The notes: generated by a model from the letters alone, not told the origin. 64,000 nt of DNA from Furcasterigmium furcatum (GCA_001599815.1 BCIA01000008.1:868001-932000), one strand, 5' to 3'; numbered from the stretch's first letter, positions 42,621-54,709 are shown. A program made the numbers and translations.

Positions 42621-43310
42621 ATATATGCACCAGACGGGCGTGGCGAGCCCGGACTTATGTAACGAAAGTACTAAGGTAGTTTGGCAAGCAATGATACCCT
42701 CTGGCGTTCCGATGCAGGACGACATACCAATCGTAAAAGTGATGTCCATTTGCCAGTCTCAGTCGAATGATGCGGACCCAAGCTGTATCGTGTCATGCAA
42801 CGTATCATAAGCTGACTGCTATCTATATACCCTAGACGAGCAGCAATCAGTGCACCCAGAAATCAGGTGCTATTGAACCTCCCATAAGCCAGACCCAGAC
42901 CCGCAAAGAAATCCGTAACAAAGGAAAGGAAATGAAACATATGACCAGACGTACCCAGAAAGTCAGACGCAGGAACCCAATCGTTATGTTGCCCGATGGC
43001 TAACATCTCATCTCACGCTCGTCCGTCGAGCTTTCATCTCCCGTAGATGCCCTCCAAGAGCAAGGAAGGAACGTATTGTAGTGCGGCGGCGGCGCCGCGC
43101 TGCGCCTCATCTCTCATCACGAAGTTGTCGTGTATCGTCGACAACGCCGTAATATATGCTGCTTGGTTCATTCGGTGTGTCGTAGTCATGCCGCCCCGTC
43201 GATGCAGTAGCCGCTCCCAATTCCCATGCGCCAGACCTGATGAACCGATGACCCTATAAGATGGCAGGAAAGAAATGAAAGTGAAAGAAAACCCGGTTGG
43301 AAACGTGGAA
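42621..43310. other. intergenic, convergent 3' regions
   Basis: Lies between the 3' ends of two convergent genes. Open frames such as 43034-43360 (-) overlap the 3' end of the next gene in another frame and show no motif. No gene supported. Confidence 0.55.
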
Positions 43311-44979
43311 TCACCGGATCTCCAGTTGGAAAGGCTTGAAGCGGCCGCCGATAGTGGCACAACGAGGGCACTTCCTCCTCGCCCCCTGCTCGGCCATCAG
43401 AACTTCGACGCATGGCTGGCAGAGTCCGCAGATGCACTCTGTGCAGGCGTACGAGTCCTTCAGCCTCGACACACTCTGGCAAGCGGCGCAGTAGATCTGA
43501 GTGTTCTGAGATGAGAAGCTGGGGGATGAGTCTGACAAGCCGCGATCCCCGATATGGAAGTTCTCGCCACTCTCGCCAGACTCGACGGAAGGAAACGGAT
43601 CAATGTTATCCTGGTTGTATGAGGGAGGGGTGAGAGCCTGCTGCAAGGGAGATGCTTGGTATGAGTTTCCGCCGGGGAAAGTGTGTTGAAAGGGAGGAAG
43701 GGAGGCTCTGGGGATGGAGATGGGTGATTGGGGAACCTGATAGGACTGCAAATTAGTACGACTTTGAGGTGCATTTGCGTGGACGAAAACATACTGGGGT
43801 GCGATCCTCATCGAGGTCACCAGCTGCTGAAGCGGCCTGGTCGGCGGCATCAATGAGATCCTCCCATCTCTTGCCGAAGTCCGCCGAGGGCTCGGCCGAG
43901 AGAGCCTTACGGTCCTGTCCTAGCCTGATGCGGTCATCGTTCTGGATGCGACGAAGCCAGTCGTTGGTCGAGCCCCGAGACTTCTGCTTTTTGTGGTGAG
44001 GCTCGCGACCTCTTTTGGTCACGGACTGCTTCCTGGGTCGGTTGGGGCCACCGACGGGACGCTGGAGAGGGGGGAGGGTTGATGAGCGACCGGGCGGGGA
44101 ATTGGCAAGAATGGAGGGGAGGATATCGCGGGGTCGACTCGAGTTCATGGCCGGGAACGGCTCGCTGGTAATGTCGTTGGGCGGGACGTGTATTGGAGGA
44201 AGCTCGATAGACGTGCGAGGTCTCCTCCGACCTTCAGTGTCGGAATGCCAATCCTGCATCGACGGTCTCGTTAGCCGAGAGCTCGCTATCGTCGATAACG
44301 GGCAACTTACAATCTCAGACTCCCATTCGGGCTCAACCTTGTGGCCGTGAAGCTGGGCCAATGCAGCGGCGGCACTCGCGGCGGGCAGCACCGAGCCCGT
44401 CCCATACTCGTCCATGTGCCGGGGAGTACCCGGATTGCTCGTCTCGTAGGCAAAGGGATACCCTTGAAAGCGGTCAATCATGGGGGGAAGCCCTGTGAAT
44501 GGAGGGAACGCACCCGGAGGAGCTGAGGTTGCGGTGGACTGGGGTTGTTGCTGGACACGGGTGGACGGGTCGGTGCTGATCATGAGGAGGAAGCTCTCCT
44601 CGGTCGCGGGGAGCTTCTGGATGTAATGCTCTGGGTGCGCCCTTCGGATGTGTTCCTGCATGGAGCGATACCTTTTTTCCTGTATGACGAGAGCAAAAGG
44701 TTAGAGAGGTGGCGTTACAAGACTGGAGCATCATCCGATAGGAGCCTGTCGACTCTGTCTGAATCGACGGCGCTCGCTCAACCTGCAGGTCCTGTCGCAG
44801 CATTGCAGCCGCGGGACCGTTGAGACTGGCGGGCGGGCAACGGACAACGGTGACGGGCGACTTACGCCTATGCAGCGCTTCCGACAGCTGGAGCCGTCCT
44901 GGTTCCGCAAGGGACAGACGACTTCATTGTTGGAGTCTGCGATGGAGAACTGCGAGGTCAAAGAAGATCTGGGCGGCAT
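43311..44979 (-). CDS. C2H2-type and RING-like zinc-binding protein, putative regulator
   Basis: Four exons fit: 44979-44866, 44679-44311, 44253-43795 and 43745-43311 (introns 186, 57 and 49 bp), giving 458 residues from the ATG at 44979; an upstream start in the same frame is possible. The N terminus has VVCPLRNQDGSSCRKRC joined across intron 1 to EKRYRSMQEHIRRAHPEHY, a C2H2-like finger with an unusually long first loop. A Pro/Gln-rich, partly basic middle follows (KRGREPHHKKQKSRG). The C terminus has a Cys-rich RING-like module: CAACQSV, then YACTECICGLCQPCV and CPRC. Likely nuclear, either a transcriptional regulator or an E3-like protein; the sequence does not decide. Intron 2 is 57 bp and stop-free in frame. 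Confidence 0.78.
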
Positions 44980-47900
44980 ATCGAGCTGTACCCCACCATG
45001 CGCTGGTGGTGTTGGCGGTGACGCTGACACGGGCGGCTGCGGTATCGATACCGATCGAGGGCGGGGTGTCGAGGAAGCGATAAGTCTGAGCTGCGGCGGC
45101 GGGGAGAGCTGTCAATTGAGGCGAGGCCGAGATAAGCGGGTTGGCCCTCGGGCTGGCGCATTTGTCGAGAGGAGTTGGACGCTGAGGTTGTCGCGAGGAG
45201 GCCGAGCTGCTGGAGAGAGCTCACGATTCCGGGGGTGTTACAGAGAGCGTTTCGAGGGGGCGGGAGGGTGTGGTGGAGGAAAAAGAAGATCAGGAAAAAG
45301 AGCAGGAAGAGCAGTAGGAACAGCGCCCAAGAGGAGCAGGAGGCGAGCGTGCCGAAAGCAGTAAGAGGGCGGGAATGAGCTGGGGGAAGCATGAGCAACA
45401 CAGCAAGTCTGAGGAGAGAGAGGAGGGGAGGGGGTGAGGGGAGGGGTGTGTAAGGCGGTCCGGTCCCCAGTCGAGGGTGGATACTGGGGAGGAAGCAGAA
45501 AGCAGGCAGGGGGAGCAGCTGTCGGCAAAGAGTCGAGGGAGACCGGCTGCTGGGGACTCTGAAAGGGACGACGACACGGCCGGGAACGGGAGGAGCTCGA
45601 CGGCCCAGGAGTGACCAAAGCCGGGAGTGTGCTCCGGCCAGGCCAGGGGCGGGCGGGCGAGCTCAAGGTGGTCCAGCTCAGCTCGAGACAGCTCAGCTCA
45701 GCTCGGCAATGGCCAACCCAGAGCTCTGGGAAGCTCCCCCAACTTCACATCATGGCAGAGACATCAGCCCTGGATCCAGGCGGGAGAGCCTCATCGGCCG
45801 TGATCCTGCGATGCGATGCGCCGACACGAACGCATCGGGCGAAGGTCGGCATGCCGGGTCCAAGCATCCGTGTGCGATCCTCCAGTCGCCCTCCAGAGCC
45901 ACGAGCCGCCGGCAAGTCACTCCCAGCGAGTTCGTGGCCCGGTTTCTAGCCCTCAGCCCGAGTAATGTATGTCTTGGCGAGCATGAATGATCCTTTGGCT
46001 CCCGGTATGTCATCAGAGGCGGTGGCAGCCAAGGAAAACAGCGCCGGCCAACCTGACGGAGACCCCGATTACAAGAACACCGTCGTGAGTGCCGCCATTC
46101 GGGGGGGGCATTGACTAGCATGAACACCACGAGATGAGCCTGACCGCTCGCCGGCCTGCACCATTCCAGCGGTTCCCCTGCGACCCGATAATAATAGGCA
46201 CTGGAGGGCAGGAAAGGAAGAATTGGTGGTCGCAGCGCCGAGTCACGCTTCCAAGGTTCTGCCGCCGACGCATCAAGTTTCGTCCAATCGAGTCATGTGC
46301 TTTGGGTGGGATGAAGTCAGCTGTTCAAAGACAAAGCTCTGCAGCTGGGGCCCCGGTCGCAAAGCTCTCACAAGCTCCGGCAAGCATCAGCCGCTATCGT
46401 GGTTCGGCGGCGCCGATAAGAGGTCAGTTGCTTGTACCAGGGGGGCCGAGCTCCTGCTGGGTCTCGCCAGTGTCTGGAGCCGCTTGGCCGGCTCGGGGCT
46501 CGGTCGGGGATGGATGAATGTTCGTCCAAAGCAGGCCATGGAGCTCGTGGCGAAAGTCGTCCAGACCGGAGGAGAGACATTTTGCATCGTCTCGGCCTCT
46601 GCTGCTCCATTCTGCAACCTCGACATCGACAAGCGGAGCTAGAGCAGTGCGATTGCAGGTGTCTGCAAGCTCTCACAGATGCAGGGCATCCCAGGGCACT
46701 GAAGCTAGGAATCCATTTTCGACGCTTCACCCGGGTGTTGGCCTAGGGATCATCCCGCCGTCGAGGAACCGCCGCGACAGCAAGAGGTACAGTACTTGGA
46801 GGTCGTTATCGTTCGGCAAAGCGATCGGCCGAAGGGTCGCCCAAAGCGAGTCAAGGACACGATTGGCTCTGAATCTGGGAATCACTCAGAGCGACTCGAT
46901 TCGATTCGTCCGTGTCTGGATTTGGGCGCGCCGGCGGATGTCCAGCGCCCTCGGCTCCTCTCGTCTCGTCTCATTCGGTAGCGTTTCGCCTGACCCTGCG
47001 TGCCAACCAGGACTTGCGATGTTTTTTTGTGCTTAAAGTGAGGGAAACAAGGCTAGGAGGGAGGGGTCGCTTGTGTGGTCTTCTTCTCTCGACCACTGAG
47101 CAGGCTCTCAATGCAAAGAAAGGTCGAAGAGGTTGGAGAGAGGACAAGGGTACAAGGGAGAGGTTCACAAGGATGGATGGGGTGGATGGGGGGGTTACCA
47201 CCCCACAATTGGGCGTGGGCAGATCGAAGCTCCAATGGCAGGTGCAGTCGAGGAGAAAAGGGCAGGAGGGGCAAATGGGGGACCGAATGGAAGCTGTGGA
47301 AAAACTGATTGATGGGGCAAAGTGGACCGAGGGCCAAAAATTCCTGGTCCGACGGAAGCAGCGACCTGGGTCGTAGCTTGGGCATCAGAGGCAATTCTCC
47401 AGGGTCCTGCATGAGACCACGGGATGCCGAAAAGTTTTCGGGTCCTGGTGCGGTGGCAGCCGCGCTTGCACCTATTTTGTAGGTCTCGTCTCTCGAGGAA
47501 GGGGCCAGTGGTCCAGTGACCTCCTGCTGCTTGCTGGGTTCTCGAGCTTCCATGTCAATGTCATCCTTCTCCCGTCCACACAGCAAGCTCCATCTTATCC
47601 CGGTGTCCACAGCGGGGCATCTTCGTCAGCACGTCATTCGCATTTCCACCGTCCATCCCACCTTCCTTGCATCGGTCCCAAGGCCGCTCCCGGTGTCTGC
47701 TGCGAAATCCTCCACCAGAAATCCCGAATTGAGTCCTTATCCATTGGCCCGCCATCCTCAAAGCTCGCCCTTCTCCGCCAGAGCTCTTATCTGGACCAAG
47801 CGATCGACCCTCAGAGGTCAACCCGACGGTCAAAGCTTTCTCTTCCCTCCATCATGGGTGTCAAAAGGAGACGGCGGCTTATGGCTCTCGGCCACACCAC

Positions 47901-48341
47901 CACCACGACTCGAGTGGCCCAGGCGACCAATCCTTACCGTTACTCTTCTCAGGTCCTCGCCGCCGCCTCGCAAGTCGCACAGCGCGCCAGCCAGGGGTCA
48001 GTCAGTCTTGGCCCGACGTCGCTACTTACCCCTCCTTCGAGCACGACACAGGCATCGTGCCCTGGCCCGTGACATCACTCTGCCTTTCTAGCTCCGATGC
48101 AATCCTTCCCACAGCGGCAATCTCGACTCCATCCCACCGACAGCATGGATGTCACCGGTCACCGAGGCCACACGTTCTGCGAGTCCCGTCAAAGTAGGCG
48201 GTCAAGCGGTCTGGGGTATCATATTGACAAGTCTAGCAAAGCTTCACCGTGAACCAGCAACTCCATATGCACCATCCATCCGTCTCTGTCGCGCTCAACC
48301 CATTCACCAACGGCCCTCGAGTCCTCCCAAGCATTGTCCTC
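44980..48341. other. 3.3-kb gene-poor interval upstream of the zinc-finger gene
   Basis: It contains purine-rich tracts (about 45230-45450), a small tandem of CAGCTCAGCT at 45670-45700 and many short open frames without domain motifs. One short candidate exon starts at 45983 (MNDPLAPGMSSEAVAAKEN ..., 34 codons to a GTGAGT donor), but no convincing continuation was found. The region is the upstream flank of the zinc-finger gene and the 3' flank of the RdRP gene. Confidence 0.45.
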
Positions 48342-51300
48342 TCAAGCATCGTCCACCTGAACTCCCGTCTCTTCATCAAACTCCACTGCGCCAAAGGAAG
48401 AATCGTCCTCCCGGCCCTTCAGCATTGTCGCGCGAGCTGACACCAGGGTCTTGTCTGGTCGCAGGGATGCATAGAGGGGCATCGTAACGACTACAGCGCC
48501 CGGGAACCCCCTACCGCCAGTGTTGCCCTGCGCCGCCTGCCCCTTGATCCGCTGGAGCTCACGTCCAGCCATCGTCCATGGGAACTTGGTGAACTGATGA
48601 AAGCGCTGGAAGGTCTTTGATGCTTTGATCAACAGCCACTCTTCGCGTTGCAGCTCCTCTTCAGGTCCGAGTACGGCCTGTAAAATCGCAGGATTCCGAG
48701 GCGTGCTCAGCGGCTGGATAGACCGCCACCGGTCATACATCGCCAGCGCCCTCTCGCGATAGCCCTTGTCATCGGCTTTGCCCAAACTGCCCATCTGGAC
48801 CTGCCACTCGGAGTGAAGGGCCTCCAAGTCAAATTCGAGCCGCATCATGACATCCTTTAGCTCTTCCAAGTCCAGTTTTTTCGCATGGCGCACAAGATCC
48901 GGGTCGAACGGATTGGCAACCACGCAATTTAGGAGACCGCGGAACTTTATCAGACAACGCTCGACCGTAGGTATGGCCACCTCAAACTTGAGGTGGTCGA
49001 GAACATGGTGCCCGACGGGCCTGTTGCCTGTCTTGTACGCTGGCTTGTCCAACTGCGCGATGCCGCCCAACTGCTCCTTTTGAAGACGGTTCCAGTCCTT
49101 CCTACCAAACACGATGCCCTGCTTAGCCTGGTCGACGAGGGCACTCAGCAGGCTGCTCAGTAACAAGGCTCGCTCGTCATCGATCCGTCCCACATGATAG
49201 CAGTATTTTTCCTTGTGGCTGGTGCAGATGCCGAGCATCTGGTCCTGCATGTTGAAGGAAAATCCACCGGCCACCAGTCGAGTTACGGCACTGTCAAGGT
49301 CATGGGATGTTTTGCTGAGAATGTCGCCGAATGTCTCCTTCTCTTTGCGTAGGTACCCAAGCTTCATCAGATCAGGAGTGTCTGGAACGCTGGCGTTCTC
49401 GAAATTCTCGACAATGCTAGGCTCCCAGCAGACCCAAGCCTGATCACCGTCATAGTCTCCCCCCGAGAGAAGATCTGCCAGCGCTTCACTGCCCGTGCGA
49501 GGAAACACGATCACATCCTTGAGCATCGCTAACTCCGGGCGAAAGACGGCCTTGACACGCTGGATGTCGCATGGGAAGTGAGCAGGGGCTCTGGCAACGA
49601 GGACGTCAAACCCATCCAGGAGCGTTTCCGGGTTGTTGTCGACCTTGAACTTGGACGAGAACGTCATGTGCACCTCGCCGGGCTGCAAAACCCCCTGGAA
49701 GTCAACCGCCATAAAGGCATACGCGGACCGAGGAATCCGGATCTTGAGCGTCCTCTTGAGATTCTCGGCTTTGCGCTCAGCCAGGTTCCAGAAGAGATCT
49801 CGGAGGAATCTCTGCTGCATCGGATGGAAGCCGGCGGCCAGGAGGAAATTGAGCGTCTCGGCCTCGCCGTTTGGCAACCCACCGAGAAAGTCCACGCTGC
49901 CAGTCGATCGGCCTGCGCGGTAAGACTGGAAGAAGTTGTCATGCACCCACTGCGCGAGTAGAACCGGGTCGGCCATGGCGGCGCGCTGCTGCTCCAGTTC
50001 TTCCTCGAGCCATTTCGTCAGGAAGCCGGCTATGGTCTCTCGCATCTGGATACGGTTGTGGGCGCGGGCGCAGAGCACGTCGATGAACTGCAAATTGATG
50101 TCGGCCGATTTCAGGGGCCGGGCGTGTGCCTTGACGTCAAAGGACCGGTGGTCGGCGTCCTCAAAATCGCAATCCCACTTGCGCTGGGAAGGATACGTCT
50201 CGATCCAGAGATCATCGCTCACGTCTGCGACATCGCGGATCCATAGGCCTTTGGCGCTGCCAAACCGACCCTGGAAGGCGCTCGGCATTTCGTCGAGCCC
50301 GAGATGCTCGCTGATGAGCTTCACGAGTGCGGTTGACATCCGGGCAATCCCATCGTTCATCACGTTGCCCTCCGGAGACAGGATGTTCTGGGGGTGGTGG
50401 CGAATCTGATGCGGCTCAATCACGACGGCGTCCCGGGTCCGACTGAGGCTCAGGGCGAGACGGGAGAAGAGTTTCAGTGTCGGCTGCTGCTGGTTCTCCG
50501 GCTTCCGTATCGACAGCGCCCAGTCCAGCATGTCTGCCAACTCCATCTTGCTCCTCTCACCGAGCGTGGTCGCCTGCTCCTTTGACGGAATGCCAGGACC
50601 GGACGAGAGGCCGTTCCCGTTCTGGTCGAGGTGGTTTGAAAACTCATTACCGTCGCCTGCAAAGCAGTAGACGCGCTCGACCCTGGTGAACTTATCCTCC
50701 GCCGCAATCGTCCTCGTCTCCTCCTCCCTCTTGTCTTTCTTCTCGGTTTTCTTCTCATTCCGGACCCAGAAGGGCATCCACTGCCGCCCGACAATGTGGT
50801 GTCTCTCAGTCGCGAGCCAGTGTATGATTTTGTCGGCTGCGTCGTCGTTAACGAACTCATATCTGTCCCTTGACGTGGGAGACGGGATATTGATCTCCAA
50901 GAACCTGTCTGCGCCGAAACGGCGACCGAGGCGGTGACTGAGCTCCAGCTTCAAAGGCTGCAGCGACACTTGGAACAAGGGACCGGTGTGTTCTTTTCTC
51001 CACGTCAGGGCAAGGGCAAGGCTGATAGCCATACCTCGTTGCTCCTGAAAGGTCGTCAGACTCGCTTCCCAGGCACCGGATCGGCATGGCTGGGGAAATG
51101 TTTTGCCCCTGAAGAGGGGATGGGCCTGGAGAATCCGGCGCATCGCGTTCTGGTCATGCCAAGCCTCGTCGTATTTGAGGTTCTTGACGGCGTTGAGGGG
51201 AACATTGCAATGAAGCGCGATCCGGGTGACCTCCCAACAAACACCGAGGGGCGCGTGGGTGAGGCACGGCGGGAGAATGGGCCAAATCCCGCGCAGAGAA

Positions 51301-52175
51301 TCGTTGACGTTGAAGGACATCCGAATGGACGGCGACGACGGAACGGGGTTTGAGCCAGTGGGTGATGCGTCAGAATCATCGGAATCATCACCGGGTGTCC
51401 CGCGAGGTATGGTGTTGAACATCCTTCTGGGTGGCGTCGGTGCAGCGGTTGGGGTATGAGGCCGAGAAGGAGACTCGGGTGCCGTGTTGTATTGTTCATC
51501 CTCCGAGTCCGTGGACTGAACTTGGGACGAACTGGGCTGCTGGCTTCTCGCTGAGAAGGCATTGGTGGGCCTCAGCGGGATGTTGGAGTTGCCCGGTGCA
51601 CCCTGTTGAGAGTTCCTGGCTCTCTTGATAGAGAACTCCGGGGGCATGTCGTTTGAAGTCCGCTTCGCCGACTTTGGCCTGTCCGCGGTCGCGGGCAACG
51701 GGGTCCTCATCTTCGAGTCGAAGGACTGGGTCATCGCCATGGGAGCGGGTGACTGGGAAGAACCCGTGAGCAAGCTCAGCAAAGTGTCTTGCAGGTGAAC
51801 AACCTCTCCTCTCGAAATGACGGGACTCTCGTCGTTGGCGTGGCTCGTGGTGCCCGCTGAGCCTCTGGTGGTTCGGGACCGGTCCGCCCACTGTTGGCGA
51901 ATCCCGGCGGCAGCATGGTCGAAGTCTTCAAGTATCTTGGGCAACGGGTCATCAATCTTGTCGCAGAAGAGCTTGTGGAGATGGCGCCGGATCTGCTCAA
52001 GGCGCTTCTGGTCGGGGCCGCCTTGCTCGATGAGCCTGCGTCGTTGTTTGGGGGTGAATTGCACGTCCACGAAGATGAGCTGAAGTTGGTGTTTCTCGTT
52101 GAGGCCGCGAACGACTTCATTGAACGCCTCAGGATCTCCCTTCCGCGGAGTTTCCGGGGCCGACGATGAAAACAT
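48342..52175 (-). CDS. RNA-dependent RNA polymerase (RNA silencing)
   Basis: A continuous 1,277-codon frame encoding a cellular RdRP of the QDE-1 family, which makes dsRNA from aberrant single-stranded RNA for Dicer in quelling or related silencing. The decisive motif is LLSGGDYDGDQAWVCW near residue 905, the DxDGD metal-binding triad of the double-psi beta-barrel active site. Supporting blocks are FQGRFGSAKGLW, RIPRSAYAFMAVDFQGVLQPGEVHM, VLVARAPAHFPCDIQRVKAV and HVLDHLKFE. The N-terminal ~300 residues are Ser/Pro-rich and less conserved. Ascomycetes usually carry up to three RdRP paralogues; I cannot say which this is. No frame-breaking intron is needed, though stop-free introns cannot be excluded. 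Confidence 0.92.
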   Translation of the reverse strand: MFSSSAPETPRKGDPEAFNEVVRGLNEKHQLQLIFVDVQFTPKQRRRLIEQGGPDQKRLEQIRRHLHKLFCDKIDDPLPKILEDFDHAAAGIRQQWADRSRTTRGSAGTTSHANDESPVISRGEVVHLQDTLLSLLTGSSQSPAPMAMTQSFDSKMRTPLPATADRPKSAKRTSNDMPPEFSIKRARNSQQGAPGNSNIPLRPTNAFSARSQQPSSSQVQSTDSEDEQYNTAPESPSRPHTPTAAPTPPRRMFNTIPRGTPGDDSDDSDASPTGSNPVPSSPSIRMSFNVNDSLRGIWPILPPCLTHAPLGVCWEVTRIALHCNVPLNAVKNLKYDEAWHDQNAMRRILQAHPLFRGKTFPQPCRSGAWEASLTTFQEQRGMAISLALALTWRKEHTGPLFQVSLQPLKLELSHRLGRRFGADRFLEINIPSPTSRDRYEFVNDDAADKIIHWLATERHHIVGRQWMPFWVRNEKKTEKKDKREEETRTIAAEDKFTRVERVYCFAGDGNEFSNHLDQNGNGLSSGPGIPSKEQATTLGERSKMELADMLDWALSIRKPENQQQPTLKLFSRLALSLSRTRDAVVIEPHQIRHHPQNILSPEGNVMNDGIARMSTALVKLISEHLGLDEMPSAFQGRFGSAKGLWIRDVADVSDDLWIETYPSQRKWDCDFEDADHRSFDVKAHARPLKSADINLQFIDVLCARAHNRIQMRETIAGFLTKWLEEELEQQRAAMADPVLLAQWVHDNFFQSYRAGRSTGSVDFLGGLPNGEAETLNFLLAAGFHPMQQRFLRDLFWNLAERKAENLKRTLKIRIPRSAYAFMAVDFQGVLQPGEVHMTFSSKFKVDNNPETLLDGFDVLVARAPAHFPCDIQRVKAVFRPELAMLKDVIVFPRTGSEALADLLSGGDYDGDQAWVCWEPSIVENFENASVPDTPDLMKLGYLRKEKETFGDILSKTSHDLDSAVTRLVAGGFSFNMQDQMLGICTSHKEKYCYHVGRIDDERALLLSSLLSALVDQAKQGIVFGRKDWNRLQKEQLGGIAQLDKPAYKTGNRPVGHHVLDHLKFEVAIPTVERCLIKFRGLLNCVVANPFDPDLVRHAKKLDLEELKDVMMRLEFDLEALHSEWQVQMGSLGKADDKGYRERALAMYDRWRSIQPLSTPRNPAILQAVLGPEEELQREEWLLIKASKTFQRFHQFTKFPWTMAGRELQRIKGQAAQGNTGGRGFPGAVVVTMPLYASLRPDKTLVSARATMLKGREDDSSFGAVEFDEETGVQVDDA

Positions 52176-53527
52176 GGTGTCGCGAGAGGTCAGTCATCAG
52201 GGCTGGGATCTGACGAGGTCTGAAGCGCTGAGCTGATTGTGCTTGAACTAGAAGAGTGATGAACTGTCAGATGAAGCTCAAATGACGTGGACTTCTACTG
52301 CTGAGAAACAATCCGTTCATACCTGCGATGAGGCGAATCTGCCCACCTCAGCTTCAGTTTGCGATCGAGTCAACGGCGCGGCGGAGCGGTCCGAGATGCG
52401 GGGGAAGAAGTGGAAGAAGTGGGCACTGATCGGAGGCTATAAATGAACGGATATGGCCCTTGCAACCCCTGCTTCAGTGGCTGGGATTCTCAGCCTACCC
52501 CTGAGGCTTGGGACGGCACGATATGTGAGACAGAAGGAACAAGGGCGCTTGCAAGGTGAGCATCGGTGAAGGAGCCCCTATCGTGGGACTTTGTCACCTA
52601 GTTCCCGCCTCTCGAAGAGTTACCACAATGAAACGGGCAAGCGCAGAAGGTTGGAGCCCGACAAGGGCAGCAGGCACACTCGTCGCGCCGGAATACCTTC
52701 TACTGACCCCCACGCTGCATTGATAAGGCTGCGTGATGTGACTTCAGCGAAAGGCCGCGAAAGACGAGCATCGTGGGAGGGTCCTTTCGTCTTTGATTCG
52801 TCTCAAGGGATGGTTTACCTTTCCATTCCTTCCTCGAGGGATGACGACTCTTCACGCACGCTCTGGCGCTGTGTCACGCTCACAGCACAAGGCTCAGGCT
52901 CCCGGTCCTCACATCTTGGTTACACAGCAGCCTCGGCCTGCAGGTGCCCGCAGTCTCGTCTTCATGAGAACCAACCAGAGCCGCTGTCCGGCCTGTCAAG
53001 TGTCACTGCGTCATGCACCTGCAGCAGTCAGGATGCCTTGCGCCCTGGGATTCGTGATTATGTGGCCTCCAAAGGGGCGTGGAAGACGAAGGTTCCAATG
53101 ACGGAAACTGGCATAATATCAGACAGAGGCTGCCTTGTCAGCTCTCCTGGCTGTTTTGTATCTGTCTACAGTATGCCAAGTACTTCTTGTTGCCCTAACG
53201 TATGAATGTGCCCGAAAGAGCTGCCGGTTCGGACCACGAGTACACCCGGCTCTGACACCGCTCTTTTGCTACCAGGGCAGACGAGGCACCAGACCCCTGC
53301 ACAATCTGGACGGTGGCAGACACTCACCTGGAGGTGTGTGTTGTCATATCTCAAATCCCATGTCGTCGTCTGGGCGAGCCACGCAACTGTGCCGCGTCCT
53401 CAGCTCGGGGTAAAGAAAACTCTTTGATCTGTCCTTATCAACTCAGATACTCTCCAATCAGTCTTTCATTTCGGGACATGGTCCAGAACGGCCAAGTCCC
53501 AGGCCACTTTGGCTCTCCAATGCCATC
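52176..53527. other. intergenic between RdRP and metallo-beta-lactamase-like gene
   Basis: Divergent promoters of the two flanking genes. The frame at 52591-53205 (+) shows no domain motif. Nothing else supported. Confidence 0.55.
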
Positions 53528-54709
53528 ATGTCCCTCGTCGTCAAGCTCCCGGACCTGCCAGCCTGCTTCCTCCTCACCTTCGAGCCCCTCCCCCGAGACC
53601 CCGGAGGAACCGACATCCCGCCCCTGAAGCCCTTCCGCGTCCTCGTCGACCCCGTCATCAACGACACCTCCCTCCCAGAACCCCGCGAGCCGTCCTGCAT
53701 CTCCTCCCTCTGGGACCTCCCCGAGATCGACCTCGTCATCATCACGGATAACGGCCCCAAGAGCTGCCACAAGCCCACCCTCCGCCAGCTCCCGACCTTC
53801 GACTCCGCCCTGCGCACGACGCCCCTCGTCCTCGCCGACAAGACAGCAGCCAGCACCATCCGCCGCTGGAACCACTTCGACCCGGAACGCATCCGCACGA
53901 TCCCCCCCTGGCGGGACCCGGGCATCACGAGCCGCGACGCTGTGTCCCGGGTGCAGATCCCGCCGTTCATCCCCGGCGGACACCCGGGGGAGATCACAGT
54001 CGCCCTGGTCCCGTTCTCGAAGGACGACAGGCACGCCGTCCGGAGGGGCGGCGGCCCGGCGGCCGTGGGGATCACGTACCGCCCCCCGCCCTCGGCGATG
54101 GCGGTCAGGAGCCCGAGGGCGCGGAACAACGGGTCCGCGCTGTCGGTGGTGTACTCCGCGCGCGGGACGGGGTATGCCTCGCTCAGGTCGTATGTCACAG
54201 GGCACTTGGTCGCCGAGGCGGCGCTGCCGTTGACATGTTTGCTGCATCCGTTTGATCGGGTGGAGGTGCCGTGGTGGTGCTTCAAGTTTTTGAGAGAGGC
54301 TGGGCGGGCAGGGTCTGATGCCGGGTGTGAGGTTGCTTCGGCGCTGGGGGCGAGGGGGTGGGCGTGGGGAATCTCTAGAGGGACGACGGTGGAGGGGAAG
54401 GGTGTCAGGAGTAAAATTGTGAAGATCAGGAGATGGGAGAAGACAGAGATTGAGCAGCTGCTCTCTGAGGGAGCCAAAGAAAAGGGGAAGGGCCGTCGGT
54501 CAGATGTTGTCCAGTTGAAGGTTGGCGATGAGGCGGTGATGACAGAGGACGGTGTTATGGAAGCAGGTAAGATTCATCAAGATGGATCTGACAAGCGTGA
54601 GGGATGTACGCAGCCTCCATGCCCTAACCCCGAGGCAGAGACTGATGAGCTGGGTCAAAAAACGACACAGCATCAGATCAAGTTGGCAGAGAGGGAAGCG
54701 TCTGGATAG
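53528..54709 (+). CDS. metallo-beta-lactamase-superfamily-like protein
   Basis: This 393-codon single-exon gene begins MSLVVKLPDLPACFLLTFEPL. It continues with FRVLVDPVINDTS, SSLWDLPEIDLVIITDNGPKSC and WNHFDPERIRTIPPW. This order matches a group of uncharacterised ascomycete proteins with a metallo-beta-lactamase fold: strand, DP-containing loop, DLVIIT strand, then a position where active enzymes have HxHxDH. Here that position reads NGPKSCHK, so the canonical zinc-binding motif is degenerate and catalysis is doubtful. The C-terminal ~90 residues are charged and probably disordered. It runs convergently toward the tyrosinase gene with 80 bp between stop codons. Confidence 0.65.
   Translation: MSLVVKLPDLPACFLLTFEPLPRDPGGTDIPPLKPFRVLVDPVINDTSLPEPREPSCISSLWDLPEIDLVIITDNGPKSCHKPTLRQLPTFDSALRTTPLVLADKTAASTIRRWNHFDPERIRTIPPWRDPGITSRDAVSRVQIPPFIPGGHPGEITVALVPFSKDDRHAVRRGGGPAAVGITYRPPPSAMAVRSPRARNNGSALSVVYSARGTGYASLRSYVTGHLVAEAALPLTCLLHPFDRVEVPWWCFKFLREAGRAGSDAGCEVASALGARGWAWGISRGTTVEGKGVRSKIVKIRRWEKTEIEQLLSEGAKEKGKGRRSDVVQLKVGDEAVMTEDGVMEAGKIHQDGSDKREGCTQPPCPNPEAETDELGQKTTQHQIKLAEREASG

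Noticed and set aside
41852..42679. 275-codon Arg/Pro-rich frame over the Hep59-like gene
   Set aside because: Overlaps the supported exons in another phase; a compositional shadow.
45983..46084. Short coding exon starting MNDPLAPGMSSEAVAAKEN and ending at a GTGAGT donor
   Set aside because: Reads plausibly, but no downstream exon or homology was recognised; mentioned only within the interval description.
53458..54477. 339-codon frame antisense to the metallo-beta-lactamase-like gene
   Set aside because: Complementary shadow of a GC3-biased gene; the plus strand carries the family-like motifs.
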